A stretch of DNA of 12,045 nucleotides from DATBHZ01 sp036557185 (GTDB lineage Bacteria > Actinomycetota > Acidimicrobiia > IMCC26256 > JAENVU01): positions 1 through 12,045 of the forward strand of contig DATBHZ010000174.1 of NCBI GenBank assembly GCA_036557185.1. The letters are read 5' to 3'. A model generated the notes under the pieces. The model saw nothing but the letters and a program-made list of their open reading frames with translations. It ran no database searches and was not told the DNA's origin. Both the position numbers and the translations under genes were made by a program. This document shows positions 1 to 7,957 of the stretch, piece after piece (within the stretch, counting starts at the first letter, position 1; each line of letters begins with the position of its first letter).

Positions 1-55
1 CGCACACGACACAGGCAAGGAGGCGGAGCGCGGAACGTCGGACGACCGTGCTCAT
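1..55 (-). CDS. 5' end of a probable exported protein, cut by the window edge
   Basis: On the minus strand an ATG at 55-53 overlaps the TGA of the upstream gene (54-52) as ATGA, a typical translational coupling junction. The 18 readable codons give MSTVVRRSALRLLACVVC. Two arginines followed by a hydrophobic stretch look like the start of a Sec signal peptide, and the cysteine near the hydrophobic core could be part of a lipobox, though the window ends before this can be judged. The function cannot be read. The coupling suggests it is co-expressed with the rhomboid-like/hydrolase fusion and may act at or outside the membrane. The ATGA junction and sensible N-terminus make the gene likely, but 18 codons is thin evidence. 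Confidence 0.5.
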   Translation of the reverse strand, partial: MSTVVRRSALRLLACVVC

Positions 56-1473
56 ACCCGTCGCCCTCCGAACCCGTGCTCCACGAGCCAGTCGAGCGCG
101 CGCGGCAGGTCGTGGCGCCAGTGCACCCACTGCGCTCCGGCCGACATCGGCCCGTCCGGGTCTCCCCCGGAGCGGAGCAGCAACAGGTTGGTCCTGCTGC
201 GCCCGCGCCGGAACGGGTGGTGCGGATCGATCGCGACCATCCACACCACGTGCCGATCGACCCGCTCCATGGACGACGCGCCGTTGCCGCCGCGACCCAC
301 GCCGATCACGGCGATCTGGTCATGACCGAGGTCGACGTGCTCGCGACGCGCAACCGTCGGGAGCAGGTCGCGCACCACTGAGGTGAGCTCGGCTTGCCCG
401 CGCTCGTTGCGCCAACCGGCGGCCGGATCGTGGAAGAGGTCGGCGTTCGGGAGCAGAGCGACCGAGCGCGGAAAGGTGCCGCGCGCGATGCGCTGATCGA
501 GCAGGTGGTTCACTCCCCCACCGTCGATCCAATCGGAGGCGGTGCCAGGCAGCCCGTGCAGGAGCACCAGCACCGGAAGGCGGCCGTGTGCGCGCGCGGG
601 GAGATAGACGTCGGCCGTCTCGGGACGCCCGTCGAGCGCATGTGCGAGGTACGCCACGTGTACGACCCGTCCGTGCGCGACGTGACGCGGGACCAGCGCC
701 GGCGCGCGTCTCGCGCTGACGACGCGCGTGGTGCCGCTGGGTTGCGCACCGCCGCCTCCTCCGAAGCGAACTTGGTTGACCGCTGCATCGACCGCCCGCG
801 CGCCCGATACGAGAAGAGCAGCGGTGAGCACGACGGCGAGTCCGAAGGATACGGACACCAGGCGCCGCCGGCGAAAACGGTCGGCGGCGAGACCGGTGGG
901 GAGCGCGACGAGGTGGCCCCAGTCGGCCATCTGGTGGTGTGCCAGGAGGGCGAGCACGCTTGCGAGCAGGGCCGCGCCGATGAGCTTTCGGCCGCCCAAC
1001 CGGCTGACGATCCCGCCGATCGCGGCGGCCACCGCCATCGATCCGCCGTAGTCGAGGTTCTGCGCGGCTCGGATGAGCATCGGGTTCGTGGTCCAGCCGA
1101 GGAAGCCGCACGCGACCGCGATGACGACCGATCCGGTCGCATGGCCGAGGATGGCAACGGCGAGGGCGCGGCGGTGACCTGCCAGCATCTCGTACGTGCC
1201 GAGCGCGAGCAGGATGGCCACCGGCATCGTGACAGCCATGAACCAGTTGCGCGTGAGTACGAACGAGGTGCCGATCGTCCACCAGCGACCGGCGGTCAGC
1301 GACGGCCAGCCAAACCCTCCGGCGTTCCCGATTCGGTCGGGCAGGTCGTGCCAAAGCGAACCGGTGACCACCGAGGTTGCGAGCACGGACGCGGCGAGTG
1401 CGCAGGCGGCCCACGGCACCGGTGCCGACCGCAGGCGCCCGAGCTCGTCCCGACACGAGCGCAGCTGCTCCAC
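52..1473 (-). CDS. Rhomboid-like membrane protein fused to a catalytically degenerate alpha/beta-hydrolase (esterase-like) domain
   Basis: 473 aa from the GTG at 1473. The open frame runs further upstream into ilvD, but this GTG is the first start codon past the ilvD stop. Residues about 20-225 are hydrophobic with roughly six or seven membrane segments. They resemble actinobacterial rhomboid-like proteins: a small-residue helix with Ser145 (DYGGSMA) and a later His187 (DWGHLVALPTG) sit where the rhomboid dyad would be. After a glycine-rich linker (about 237-250), residues 265-473 resemble the esterase D / mycobacterial esterase fold: the oxyanion strand VLVLLHGLPG near 301-310, a GWRNERGQAE segment, and a C-terminal WRHDLPRALDWL. 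The nucleophile elbow, normally GxSxG, reads GVGRGG with Gly393 in place of Ser. The usual GHDW histidine motif reads GAQW. The domain is also short after the elbow. I infer a membrane-anchored, non-catalytic extracytoplasmic domain. Rhomboid protease activity is possible but unproven. No strong Shine-Dalgarno is visible. Confidence 0.8.
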   Translation of the reverse strand: MEQLRSCRDELGRLRSAPVPWAACALAASVLATSVVTGSLWHDLPDRIGNAGGFGWPSLTAGRWWTIGTSFVLTRNWFMAVTMPVAILLALGTYEMLAGHRRALAVAILGHATGSVVIAVACGFLGWTTNPMLIRAAQNLDYGGSMAVAAAIGGIVSRLGGRKLIGAALLASVLALLAHHQMADWGHLVALPTGLAADRFRRRRLVSVSFGLAVVLTAALLVSGARAVDAAVNQVRFGGGGGAQPSGTTRVVSARRAPALVPRHVAHGRVVHVAYLAHALDGRPETADVYLPARAHGRLPVLVLLHGLPGTASDWIDGGGVNHLLDQRIARGTFPRSVALLPNADLFHDPAAGWRNERGQAELTSVVRDLLPTVARREHVDLGHDQIAVIGVGRGGNGASSMERVDRHVVWMVAIDPHHPFRRGRSRTNLLLLRSGGDPDGPMSAGAQWVHWRHDLPRALDWLVEHGFGGRRV

Positions 1474-1526
1474 GATGCGGAGTGTGACACCGAGCCTTGC
1501 GGCGCGGGTGTCGCGTAAGGCGACGG

Positions 1527-3206
1527 TTAGGCGGTGGTTATCGCACCCTTCTCGGCACCGGACGCGAGACGCGCGTACTTCGCCAGGAACCCGCTCGTAT
1601 ACCGCGGGTCCGGGAGCTTCCACGTGTCGCGCCGCTTCGCGAGCTCCGACTCGTCGACGAGGAGATCGATGGTGTGCGCCTCGGCGTCGATCACGATCCG
1701 GTCACCGTCGCGCACGAGCGCGATCGGGCCGCCGTCGACTGCTTCCGGTGCGACGTGCCCGACGCAGAACCCGTGCGTGCCGCCGCTGAACCGGCCGTCG
1801 GTGACGAGCGCCGCGTCCGCCCCGCGGCCCGCGCCCTTCATCGCGCCGGTCACGGCGAGCATCTCGCGCATCCCGGGACCACCCTTCGGGCCCTCGTAGC
1901 GGATCACGACGACATCGCCGGCCTTGATCTTGCCAGCGAGGATCTCGTCCATCGCGAGCTCTTCGCCGTCGAAGACGCGCGCCGTGCCCTCGAAGCGCAA
2001 CGTGTCGATCCCGGCGACCTTCACCACTCCGCCGTTCGGCGCGAGCGAGCCTTGCAGCACGGCGATCCCGCCGAGCGGATGGATCGGCGCGCCGAGACCG
2101 TGGATCACCTCGCCGTCCGGCGCGGGCGGATCGAGTGCGGCGAGGTTCTGCGCGACCGTCTTGCCCGTGACCGTCAGGCAGTCCCCGTGGAGCAACCCGG
2201 CTTCCAGCAGCTCGCGCATCACGACGGGCACGCCACCGATGCGATCGATGTCGATCATGTGGTAACGGCCGTGCGGCTTGGTGTCGGCAATGTGCGGCAC
2301 ACGAGCACCGACGCGGTTGAAGTCCTCGAGCTCGAGCTCGACGCGCGCTTCGTGCGCGATCGCGAGCAGATGGAGGACCGCGTTCGTGGAGCCGCCGAGC
2401 GCCATGACGACGGCGATCGCGTTCTCGAACGCCTGCTTCGTCATGATCTGCCGCGGGCGGATGCCCTCGGCGAGCAGGTTGACCACGGCGCGCCCGGATT
2501 CGAACGCGAAGTCGTCGCGGCGGCGATCGACCGCGGGCGGCGATGCGCTCCCGGGCAGCGACATGCCGAGCGCCTCACCCACCGACGCCATCGTGTTCGC
2601 GGTGAACATCCCGGCACACGACCCCTCCGTGGGGCACGCGCGCATCTCGATCTCACCCAGCTCGTTCTCGGAGAGCGTCCCCGCGGAGCACGCGCCGACG
2701 GCCTCGAAGACGCTCACGATGTCGAGCGCCTGGTCCTTGTAGTGGCCGGGCAGGATCGAGCCGCCGTAGAGGAACACCGACGGGACGTTCAGTCGTGCCG
2801 CGGCCATGAGCATCCCGGGGAGGCTCTTGTCGCAGCCCGCGAACGTAGCCAGCGCGTCAAAGCGCTCCGCGTGGACCATGCACTCGATCGAGTCGGCGAT
2901 GATCTCGCGGCTGACGAGCGACCCGCGCATGCCCTCGTGCCCCATCGAGATGCCGTCGCTCACCGCGATCGTCACGAATTCGATCGGATAGGCGCCAGCG
3001 GCCCGAACACCGTCCTTGGCGCGCTTCGCGAGACGGTCGAGCGGCATGTTGCACGGGGTGACCTCGTTCCAGCTCGAGGCGATGGCGACCTGCGCCTTGC
3101 CCCAGTCGTCGTCGGTCATCCCGATCGCCCGGAGCATCGCACGCGCAGGCGCGCGCTCCATGCCGTCGGTGACCTCGTGGCTCATCGGTTTCATCCGGTC
3201 GGGCAT
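1527..3206 (-). CDS. ilvD: Dihydroxy-acid dehydratase
   Basis: 559 aa, the usual IlvD/Edd length. It dehydrates 2,3-dihydroxy-isovalerate and 2,3-dihydroxy-3-methylvalerate to the 2-keto acids, the step before transamination in valine and isoleucine synthesis, in the cytoplasm. Three conserved cysteines expected to bind the Fe-S cluster are present: Cys52 (NEVTPCNMPLDR), Cys125 (FAGCDKSLPGML) and Cys197 (PTEGSCAGMFTANTM). The CDK motif carries Lys127, the position carbamylated in characterised family members. SDGISMGHEGMRGSL and the C-terminal GRFSGGTHGFCVGHVAPEA are also typical. A GTG at 3209 lies directly before the ATG at 3206; I chose the ATG, and Met5 or Met8 are also possible. It starts 46 bases after the yceI-like stop and ends 53 bases before the rhomboid fusion. 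No ilvB, ilvC or ilvE is in view. Confidence 0.97.
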   Translation of the reverse strand: MPDRMKPMSHEVTDGMERAPARAMLRAIGMTDDDWGKAQVAIASSWNEVTPCNMPLDRLAKRAKDGVRAAGAYPIEFVTIAVSDGISMGHEGMRGSLVSREIIADSIECMVHAERFDALATFAGCDKSLPGMLMAAARLNVPSVFLYGGSILPGHYKDQALDIVSVFEAVGACSAGTLSENELGEIEMRACPTEGSCAGMFTANTMASVGEALGMSLPGSASPPAVDRRRDDFAFESGRAVVNLLAEGIRPRQIMTKQAFENAIAVVMALGGSTNAVLHLLAIAHEARVELELEDFNRVGARVPHIADTKPHGRYHMIDIDRIGGVPVVMRELLEAGLLHGDCLTVTGKTVAQNLAALDPPAPDGEVIHGLGAPIHPLGGIAVLQGSLAPNGGVVKVAGIDTLRFEGTARVFDGEELAMDEILAGKIKAGDVVVIRYEGPKGGPGMREMLAVTGAMKGAGRGADAALVTDGRFSGGTHGFCVGHVAPEAVDGGPIALVRDGDRIVIDAEAHTIDLLVDESELAKRRDTWKLPDPRYTSGFLAKYARLASGAEKGAITTA

Positions 3207-3252
3207 CACCGTCGAGGTTAGACCCGGCCGCGCGGCGAGGAGCCGGACTAAC

Positions 3253-3960
3253 TCAGGCCTTCTCGAACGCGAGAGCGAAGGCCAGGTCGCCGTTGTTGCC
3301 GACCTGCGCCGGACCGAAGGTCGGGTTGGGGATGCCGTAGTCGGCGAAGTGCACCGGGATCGTGCCCGTGACCTCGACCGTGTTCCCGACTCGGCGCGCC
3401 TTGACGTCGAACGTCACGGACTTGGTCGTCCCGTGCAGCATCAGGTTGCCGGCTGCTGTCGCGGTGATCGTCTTGTTCTCGGCCGGGACCGAGCCGAACG
3501 CGATCGGCTTCGTGAGCGTGAACGTCGCGGTCGGAAACTGGGAGGTGTTCATGATGCGACCCTGGAACTGCGCGTCGCGGCGCGCCTGATTGCTGTGCAC
3601 GGTCGTCAGGTCGACGGTGAACGCTGCCTTGGGCACCGTCGTGCCCGCGATCGTGAGCGATCCCGTGACGGCATTAGTCGTACCGTCGGCCTTCGTGCTC
3701 TGTCCGAAGAGGATCTCCGGCACTAGGTACTGCACGACACTCGCGTTCGTCGGCTTCCATGCGCCGTCGAGCTGCGCAGGTGAGAGCGTGGTGGTCGAGC
3801 CCTTCGGGCCGGTCGTCGTCGAGATGTCGGAGAAGCCGACCTTGCTCGCCGGCGGGTTGATCACGTGCGTGTAGATGAATGCCCCGCCGAACACGGCGAT
3901 GATGATCACCAACGGGATACCGATGATGTACGTGCTCTTCCGCCGGAAGAAGCGCTTCAT
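3253..3960 (-). CDS. Membrane-anchored YceI-family protein
   Basis: 235 aa. After the basic start MKRFFRRK comes one hydrophobic helix (about 11-31), then an extracytoplasmic linker rich in Ser/Thr/Gly. From about residue 60 to the end lies a YceI-like lipocalin-type beta-barrel. Recognisable pieces are LTIAGTTVPKAAFTVDLTTV, QFQGRIMNTSQFPTATF, NLMLHGTTKSVTFDV and the closing HFADYGIPNPTFGPAQVGNNGDLAFALAF. YceI proteins bind isoprenoid or other amphiphilic lipids, so this copy probably holds a lipid at the outer face of the membrane; the actual ligand is unknown. The hydrophobic helix has no clear cleavage site, so it is more likely an anchor than a removed signal peptide. Start ATG at 3960, with GAGG about 10 bases upstream. 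A 12-base palindromic direct repeat flanks the start. It follows the PIG-L gene by 47 bases. Confidence 0.92.
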   Translation of the reverse strand: MKRFFRRKSTYIIGIPLVIIIAVFGGAFIYTHVINPPASKVGFSDISTTTGPKGSTTTLSPAQLDGAWKPTNASVVQYLVPEILFGQSTKADGTTNAVTGSLTIAGTTVPKAAFTVDLTTVHSNQARRDAQFQGRIMNTSQFPTATFTLTKPIAFGSVPAENKTITATAAGNLMLHGTTKSVTFDVKARRVGNTVEVTGTIPVHFADYGIPNPTFGPAQVGNNGDLAFALAFEKA

Positions 3961-4010
3961 GGGCCCGCAGCCTCGCGCGTCGAGCTATGAGTGTCCTGAG
4001 AAGCGCTTCA
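3948..4010. repeat. 12-bp direct repeat containing a 10-bp palindrome, bracketing the YceI start codon
   Basis: AGAAGCGCTTCA occurs at 3948-3959 and again at 3999-4010. Its core GAAGCGCTTC is a perfect palindrome. One copy covers codons 1-4 of the YceI gene and the other overlaps the stop codon of the PIG-L gene. Because the core is self-complementary, the two copies could pair in the mRNA to enclose the ribosome-binding region, or bind a dimeric regulator. It could be chance, since both copies also have coding or stop-codon roles. Confidence 0.45.
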
Positions 4011-4745
4011 GCGGGTGTCCACCGCCAGGTACGACTCCGCGTACCGATCGTCAGGGAGCCCGGCGCGTTGGGCGTTTGCGCGGGCCCACTCGCTCACCAT
4101 CGCCCGGATGCGCTCGCGATCCGTGATCTGCGACTCGTGCGAGCACAACGCGGCGATCTTCCGATCGAGCGCATCGGTGATGTCGACGGACACGTTCGCG
4201 TCGCCGCGCGCGGCAATCCAGAGCTGCGGGACGGTCCACGGTTCGAGCCGCTCGTCGTGCAGGAGCTCGGGATGCGCGAAGGGGTTCCGTGAGTCGGGAT
4301 AGACGGCACAGACCGTTGCCTCGCCAGCGGCAAGGTGATCGGGATGCCCGGCGTAGACGCGTTCGAACGTCCGCTGTGGCGACTGCGAGACGACGCGCTG
4401 CGGGCGAACTTGGCGGATCACGCGCGAGATGTCGCGTCGAAGGTCGAGCGTCGGCTCGACGCGCCCGTCGGGGTAGCCGAGAAATCGCAGGTCGTGCACT
4501 CCGACTGCCGCGGCCGCGGTTGTCTGCTCCGCCTGACGGAGCTGCGCCATCTCGTTGCGCGGCATCTCGCGGTTGTCGCCGCCTGCCTCGCCGTTCGTGA
4601 CGAGGCAGTAGGTGACCGATATCCCCGCATCGATCCAAGTCGCGACCGATCCCGCGGAGCCGAAGTCGACGTCGTCGGGGTGCGCCGTCACCATGAGGAT
4701 GCGCTCGACGCCGTCGTCGGTCGCGTGGTCGGGTCGCTCGGACAC
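4008..4745 (-). CDS. PIG-L family deacetylase (LmbE-like, N-acetylglucosaminyl deacetylase fold)
   Basis: 245 aa from the GTG at 4745, five bases after the gatB stop, which suggests translational coupling; the longer open frame upstream is gatB read in another frame. The motif ILMVTAHPDDVDFG gives the zinc ligands His22 and Asp25 with catalytic Asp24, and HPDH at 134-137 supplies the later zinc histidine. TNGEAGG (50-56) and FLGYPDGRV are also family hallmarks. Members remove acetyl groups from N-acetyl-glucosamine conjugates; MshB and Mca act in mycothiol synthesis and recycling. This protein is shorter than typical MshB and Mca, so I assign only the family. A role in a thiol, lipid or sugar-conjugate pathway is possible. 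It lies between gatB and the YceI gene on the same strand, 47 bases before the latter. Confidence 0.93.
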   Translation of the reverse strand: MSERPDHATDDGVERILMVTAHPDDVDFGSAGSVATWIDAGISVTYCLVTNGEAGGDNREMPRNEMAQLRQAEQTTAAAAVGVHDLRFLGYPDGRVEPTLDLRRDISRVIRQVRPQRVVSQSPQRTFERVYAGHPDHLAAGEATVCAVYPDSRNPFAHPELLHDERLEPWTVPQLWIAARGDANVSVDITDALDRKIAALCSHESQITDRERIRAMVSEWARANAQRAGLPDDRYAESYLAVDTR

Positions 4746-4750
4746 GATCG

Positions 4751-6208
4751 CTAGCCCGCCTGCAGGCGCTCGTCGAGCAGCTTGTTGAGGAGCTCCGGGT
4801 TTCCCTTGCGCTGGCTCGCTTTCATCAGCTCGCCCATGAGGAAGCCGCGCTTCTTCTTCTTGGCCTTGTCGTCGCCGCTGCGATAGTCCGAGACGGCGTC
4901 GCTGTTGCGGCCGAGGACGTCGTCGACGAGCGTCGCGAGCTCGCCTTCGTCGCTGACCTGCGCGAGGCCGCGCTCGTCGACCACCTCCTTGGGCCGCTTC
5001 CGCTCGCGCAGGCACGTCGCGAGCACCTCCTTGGCCAGGTTGCGCGACAACGTGCCGTCGCCGACCAAGCCGACGAGCTCGGCGAGCCCGTCGGGGGTCA
5101 AGGGCAGCGCGCCCACCGCTCCGCCGGTCTCGTTCAGATATCCGAGGATGTCGCCGGTGCACCAGTTCGCGACGTCCTTCGGCGCACCTCCCGCCGCCAC
5201 GGTTTGCTCTGCGAACGCGGCGAGCGCGGGGTTGTCGACCAAGACCTTCGCGTCGCCGGGACTGAGCCCCCATTCGCCGACGAACCGCGCGCGCCGAGCC
5301 GCGGGCAGCTCCGGCACTTCACGCACGGCTTCCGCTCGCATGGTTTCGGTGGGCGCGACCGGCACGAGATCGGGCTCCGGGAAGTACCGGTAGTCGTCGG
5401 ATCCCTCTTTCGAGCGCATCCCGTGGGTGACGCCCGCCTCCTCGTCCCAGTGGCGGGTCTCCTGCACGATCGGCCGGCCGGCCTCGGAGGCGATCGACTG
5501 ACGCTCGATCTCGTACTCGATGGCGCGCCCGACCGAACGGATCGAGTTCATGTTCTTGACCTCGACCTTCGTCCCCATCTCCGCCGCTCCCGCGGGCCGC
5601 ACCGACACGTTCGCGTCGACGCGCATCGAGCCTTCTTCCATCTTGACGTCGGACACGCCGATCGCCTGGAGCACGCCGCGCAGCTCGGTCACATATCCGC
5701 GCGCCTGCTCCGCCGAGCGGAGGTCGGGCCGGCTCACGATCTCCATGAGCGGCACCCCGGCGCGGTTGTAGTCGACCAGTGAGTGCGCGGCTCCGTGGAT
5801 GCGTCCGCCCTCACCACCGACATGCTGCGACTTCCCCGTGTCCTCCTCCATGTGCGCGCGCTCGATGCCGATGGATGCGCCGTCGACCTCGAGCACACCG
5901 TCGACGCAGATCGGCTCGTCGTACTGGCTGACCTGATAGTCCTTCGGCATGTCGGGATAGAAGTAGTTCTTCCGGTGGAACAGCGAGGACGGCGGAACGC
6001 TGAAGTGCAGGGCCTCGCCGAGCCGAAGCGCGTACTCGACGACGCGCTGGTTGAGGACCGGGAGCGAGCCCGGGAGACCGAGGCAGACGGGGCACACGTT
6101 CGTGTTCGGCTCGGCGCCGAACTCGTTCGGGCACGAGCAGAAGAGCTTGGTCTCCGTGGAGAGCTCGACGTGCACCTCGAGCCCGATGACGGCTTCCAAG
6201 TCAGTCAC
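4751..6208 (-). CDS. gatB: Aspartyl/glutamyl-tRNA amidotransferase subunit B
   Basis: 485 aa from the GTG at 6208. The frame is open 14 codons further up, but conserved sequence begins at VTDLEAVIGLEVHVEL. The start overlaps the last 8 bases of gatA, behind a purine-rich GGGGGTGGAGG. GatB binds misacylated Glu-tRNAGln or Asp-tRNAAsn and phosphorylates the acyl group, so that ammonia from GatA can amidate it. Visible features: four probable zinc cysteines (Cys24, Cys26, Cys39, Cys42), the RKNYFYPDMPKDYQVSQYD block, MEEDTGKSQH, LVDYNRAGVPLMEIVSRPD and RVDANVSVRP of the cradle domain. The C-terminal helical and YqeY-like tail runs to the lysine-rich KAKKKKRGFLMGELMK and ends in LDERLQAG. Length and motifs are complete. 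It is third in a gatC-gatA-gatB cluster. Confidence 0.98.
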   Translation of the reverse strand: MTDLEAVIGLEVHVELSTETKLFCSCPNEFGAEPNTNVCPVCLGLPGSLPVLNQRVVEYALRLGEALHFSVPPSSLFHRKNYFYPDMPKDYQVSQYDEPICVDGVLEVDGASIGIERAHMEEDTGKSQHVGGEGGRIHGAAHSLVDYNRAGVPLMEIVSRPDLRSAEQARGYVTELRGVLQAIGVSDVKMEEGSMRVDANVSVRPAGAAEMGTKVEVKNMNSIRSVGRAIEYEIERQSIASEAGRPIVQETRHWDEEAGVTHGMRSKEGSDDYRYFPEPDLVPVAPTETMRAEAVREVPELPAARRARFVGEWGLSPGDAKVLVDNPALAAFAEQTVAAGGAPKDVANWCTGDILGYLNETGGAVGALPLTPDGLAELVGLVGDGTLSRNLAKEVLATCLRERKRPKEVVDERGLAQVSDEGELATLVDDVLGRNSDAVSDYRSGDDKAKKKKRGFLMGELMKASQRKGNPELLNKLLDERLQAG

Positions 6209-7634
6209 GCCTCCACCCCCCCGCGACCTCCTCGATCGCGCGCGCGACACGGAACGCCAGCGGCTCGCCGAGCGCGGGTGCTATCACCTGTACGCCGACA
6301 GGGAGATCTTCGGCTCCCGTGCCGAACGGCACGCTGATCGCCGTCTCGCCGGTCAGGTTCGTCGGGATCGTGCAGACGTCGCTCAGGTACATCGCGAGCG
6401 GGTCGGCAACCTTCACACCGATCTCGAAGGCCGTCGTGGGAGAAGTGGGGGCGAGCAGCACGTCGAACGATCCGTAGGCACGGCGGAAGTCGTCGATGAT
6501 CAGTGTGCGCACCTTCTGCGCCTTGCCGTAGTAGGCGTCGTAGTACCCGGCCGAGAGCGCGTAGGTACCGAGCATGATGCGTCGCTTGACCTCGGCGCCG
6601 AACCCGGCCGCGCGCGTGCGCGCGTTCATGTCCGCGACGTCGGAGCCGTCGACGCGCAGGCCGTATCTGACGCCGTCGTATCGCGCGAGGTTGCTGGACG
6701 CCTCCGCCGGCGCGATGAGGTAATACGCGGAGAGGCCGTACGTGCAGCTCGGAACCGCCACGCGGTCGATCTTCGCCCCGGCGGACTCCAAGCCGCGAGC
6801 CGCGTCCTCGACGGCCGCGCGCACCTCCGGTTGGATGCCGTCGACGTCGGTGAGCTCCTCGATGATGCCCACGCGCAACCCCTGCACGTCGGCTCCGGAG
6901 TCGAGCGTCTCGGGTGTGGACGCGATCGACGTCGAGTCCATCGGGTCGTGCCCCCAGACCGCTTCGAGCAGCAGTGCCGCGTCGTCGACGCAGGTGGCGA
7001 ACGGGCCGATCTGGTCGAGGCTCGACGCGAACGCGACGAGCCCGTAGCGCGAGACGCGTCCATAGGTCGGCTTCATCCCGACCACGCCGCACAGCGATGC
7101 GGGCTGGCGGATCGAGCCGCCCGTGTCGGACCCGAGCGCGAGCGGGGCGAAGCCCGCGGCGACGGCTGCGGCCGAGCCACCGCTCGAACCTCCCGGAACG
7201 CGCGCCGGGTCGTGCGGGTTGCGCGTGGCGCCGAACGCCGAGTTCTCGGTGGACGACCCCATGGCAAACTCGTCGAGGTTGGTCTTGCCGATCGCGATCG
7301 CGCCCGCGCCGGCGAGACGCTCGACGACCGTCGCGTCGTACGGCGGCCTCCAGCCGTCGAGGATACGCGACGAACAGGTCGTGGGGATGCCGCGCGTGCA
7401 CAGGTTGTCCTTGAGCGCGACAGGAACGCCTGCGAGCGGCCCGGGATCCTCACCGCGCCGGACGGTCGCGTCGATCGCATCCGCACGGGCGAGCGCCTCG
7501 TCGCGCATGACGTGGTTGAAGGCGTGCAGCTGGGCGTCGCGCGCGTCGATCGCTGCGAGGTGCTCCTCGACGACCGAGCGCGCGGTCCGCTCGCCGCCGC
7601 GCACCATCGCCGCGATCTCGCGGGCGGTGCTCAC
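6201..7634 (-). CDS. gatA: Glutamyl-tRNA(Gln) amidotransferase subunit A
   Basis: 477 aa, starting at a GTG whose last bases form the gatC stop (GTGA, 4-base overlap). It is the amidase-signature glutaminase of the GatCAB complex: it hydrolyses glutamine and channels ammonia to GatB. The Ser-cisSer-Lys triad is intact: Lys75 (PVALKDN), Ser150 (VPGGSSGGSAAAVAAG) and Ser174 (GSDTGGSIRQPAS). The spacings of 75 and 24 residues equal those of the Staphylococcus aureus enzyme (Lys79, Ser154, Ser178). FGTGAEDLPVGVQVIAP near the C-terminus is also typical. The last codons run through seven consecutive G bases that lie just before the gatB start. Together with gatB and gatC this implies that Gln-tRNA, Asn-tRNA or both are made by transamidation in this organism. 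Confidence 0.98.
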   Translation of the reverse strand: MSTAREIAAMVRGGERTARSVVEEHLAAIDARDAQLHAFNHVMRDEALARADAIDATVRRGEDPGPLAGVPVALKDNLCTRGIPTTCSSRILDGWRPPYDATVVERLAGAGAIAIGKTNLDEFAMGSSTENSAFGATRNPHDPARVPGGSSGGSAAAVAAGFAPLALGSDTGGSIRQPASLCGVVGMKPTYGRVSRYGLVAFASSLDQIGPFATCVDDAALLLEAVWGHDPMDSTSIASTPETLDSGADVQGLRVGIIEELTDVDGIQPEVRAAVEDAARGLESAGAKIDRVAVPSCTYGLSAYYLIAPAEASSNLARYDGVRYGLRVDGSDVADMNARTRAAGFGAEVKRRIMLGTYALSAGYYDAYYGKAQKVRTLIIDDFRRAYGSFDVLLAPTSPTTAFEIGVKVADPLAMYLSDVCTIPTNLTGETAISVPFGTGAEDLPVGVQVIAPALGEPLAFRVARAIEEVAGGWRRD

Positions 7635-7930
7635 GCGTCACCCATGATGCGCGGGACGCGGAACCGGCCGTCCTCGGCATCGGGCGCCTGAGCCAGCACC
7701 TCGTCGCGGTCGAGCGTCGGGCCCACCGCATCCGGTCGCAGGACGTTCTCGAGAGGCAGCGGGTGGGCGGTCGGCGGAACGTCGGTCAGGTCGAGCGCGG
7801 CGACGTCCTCCGCGTGCGCCAGGATCGAGCCGAGATCGATCACGAGCTGGTCCACCTCGGCGTCGGTCAACGCCAGGCGGGCGAGTCGCGCGACGTGGCG
7901 CACGTCATCGGGCGAGATGCGGTCCGGCAC
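7631..7930 (-). CDS. gatC: Aspartyl/glutamyl-tRNA amidotransferase subunit C
   Basis: 99 aa, the usual GatC length. It starts with ISPDDVRHVARLARLALTDAEVDQL, the conserved N-terminal helix pair, followed by the extended LDLTDVPPTAHPLPLENVLRPDAV and the C-terminal APDAEDGRFRVPRIMGDA. GatC wraps around the GatA-GatB interface and stabilises the heterotrimer. The start is a GTG at 7930, with no strong Shine-Dalgarno in front. The stop overlaps the gatA start by four bases. It lies 27 bases after the ferredoxin gene, so it is probably co-transcribed with it. Confidence 0.96.
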   Translation of the reverse strand: MPDRISPDDVRHVARLARLALTDAEVDQLVIDLGSILAHAEDVAALDLTDVPPTAHPLPLENVLRPDAVGPTLDRDEVLAQAPDAEDGRFRVPRIMGDA

Positions 7931-7957
7931 GACGGGCCAGTGTACGAGGAGCGCTCG

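Noticed and set aside
1497..3221. Plus-strand open frame of 574 codons antisense to ilvD
   Set aside because: The opposite strand encodes a complete IlvD with all cluster cysteines. The plus frame is Arg/His/Asp-rich with no family motif, which is typical of antisense frames in GC-rich genes.
4746..5273. Upstream extension of the PIG-L frame
   Set aside because: It overlaps gatB in another frame and is low-complexity Arg/Gly-rich. The conserved protein begins just after the gatB stop.
6051..7691. Plus-strand open frame of 546 codons antisense to gatA
   Set aside because: GatA is unmistakable on the minus strand. The plus frame is Arg-rich and low in complexity, without recognisable domains.
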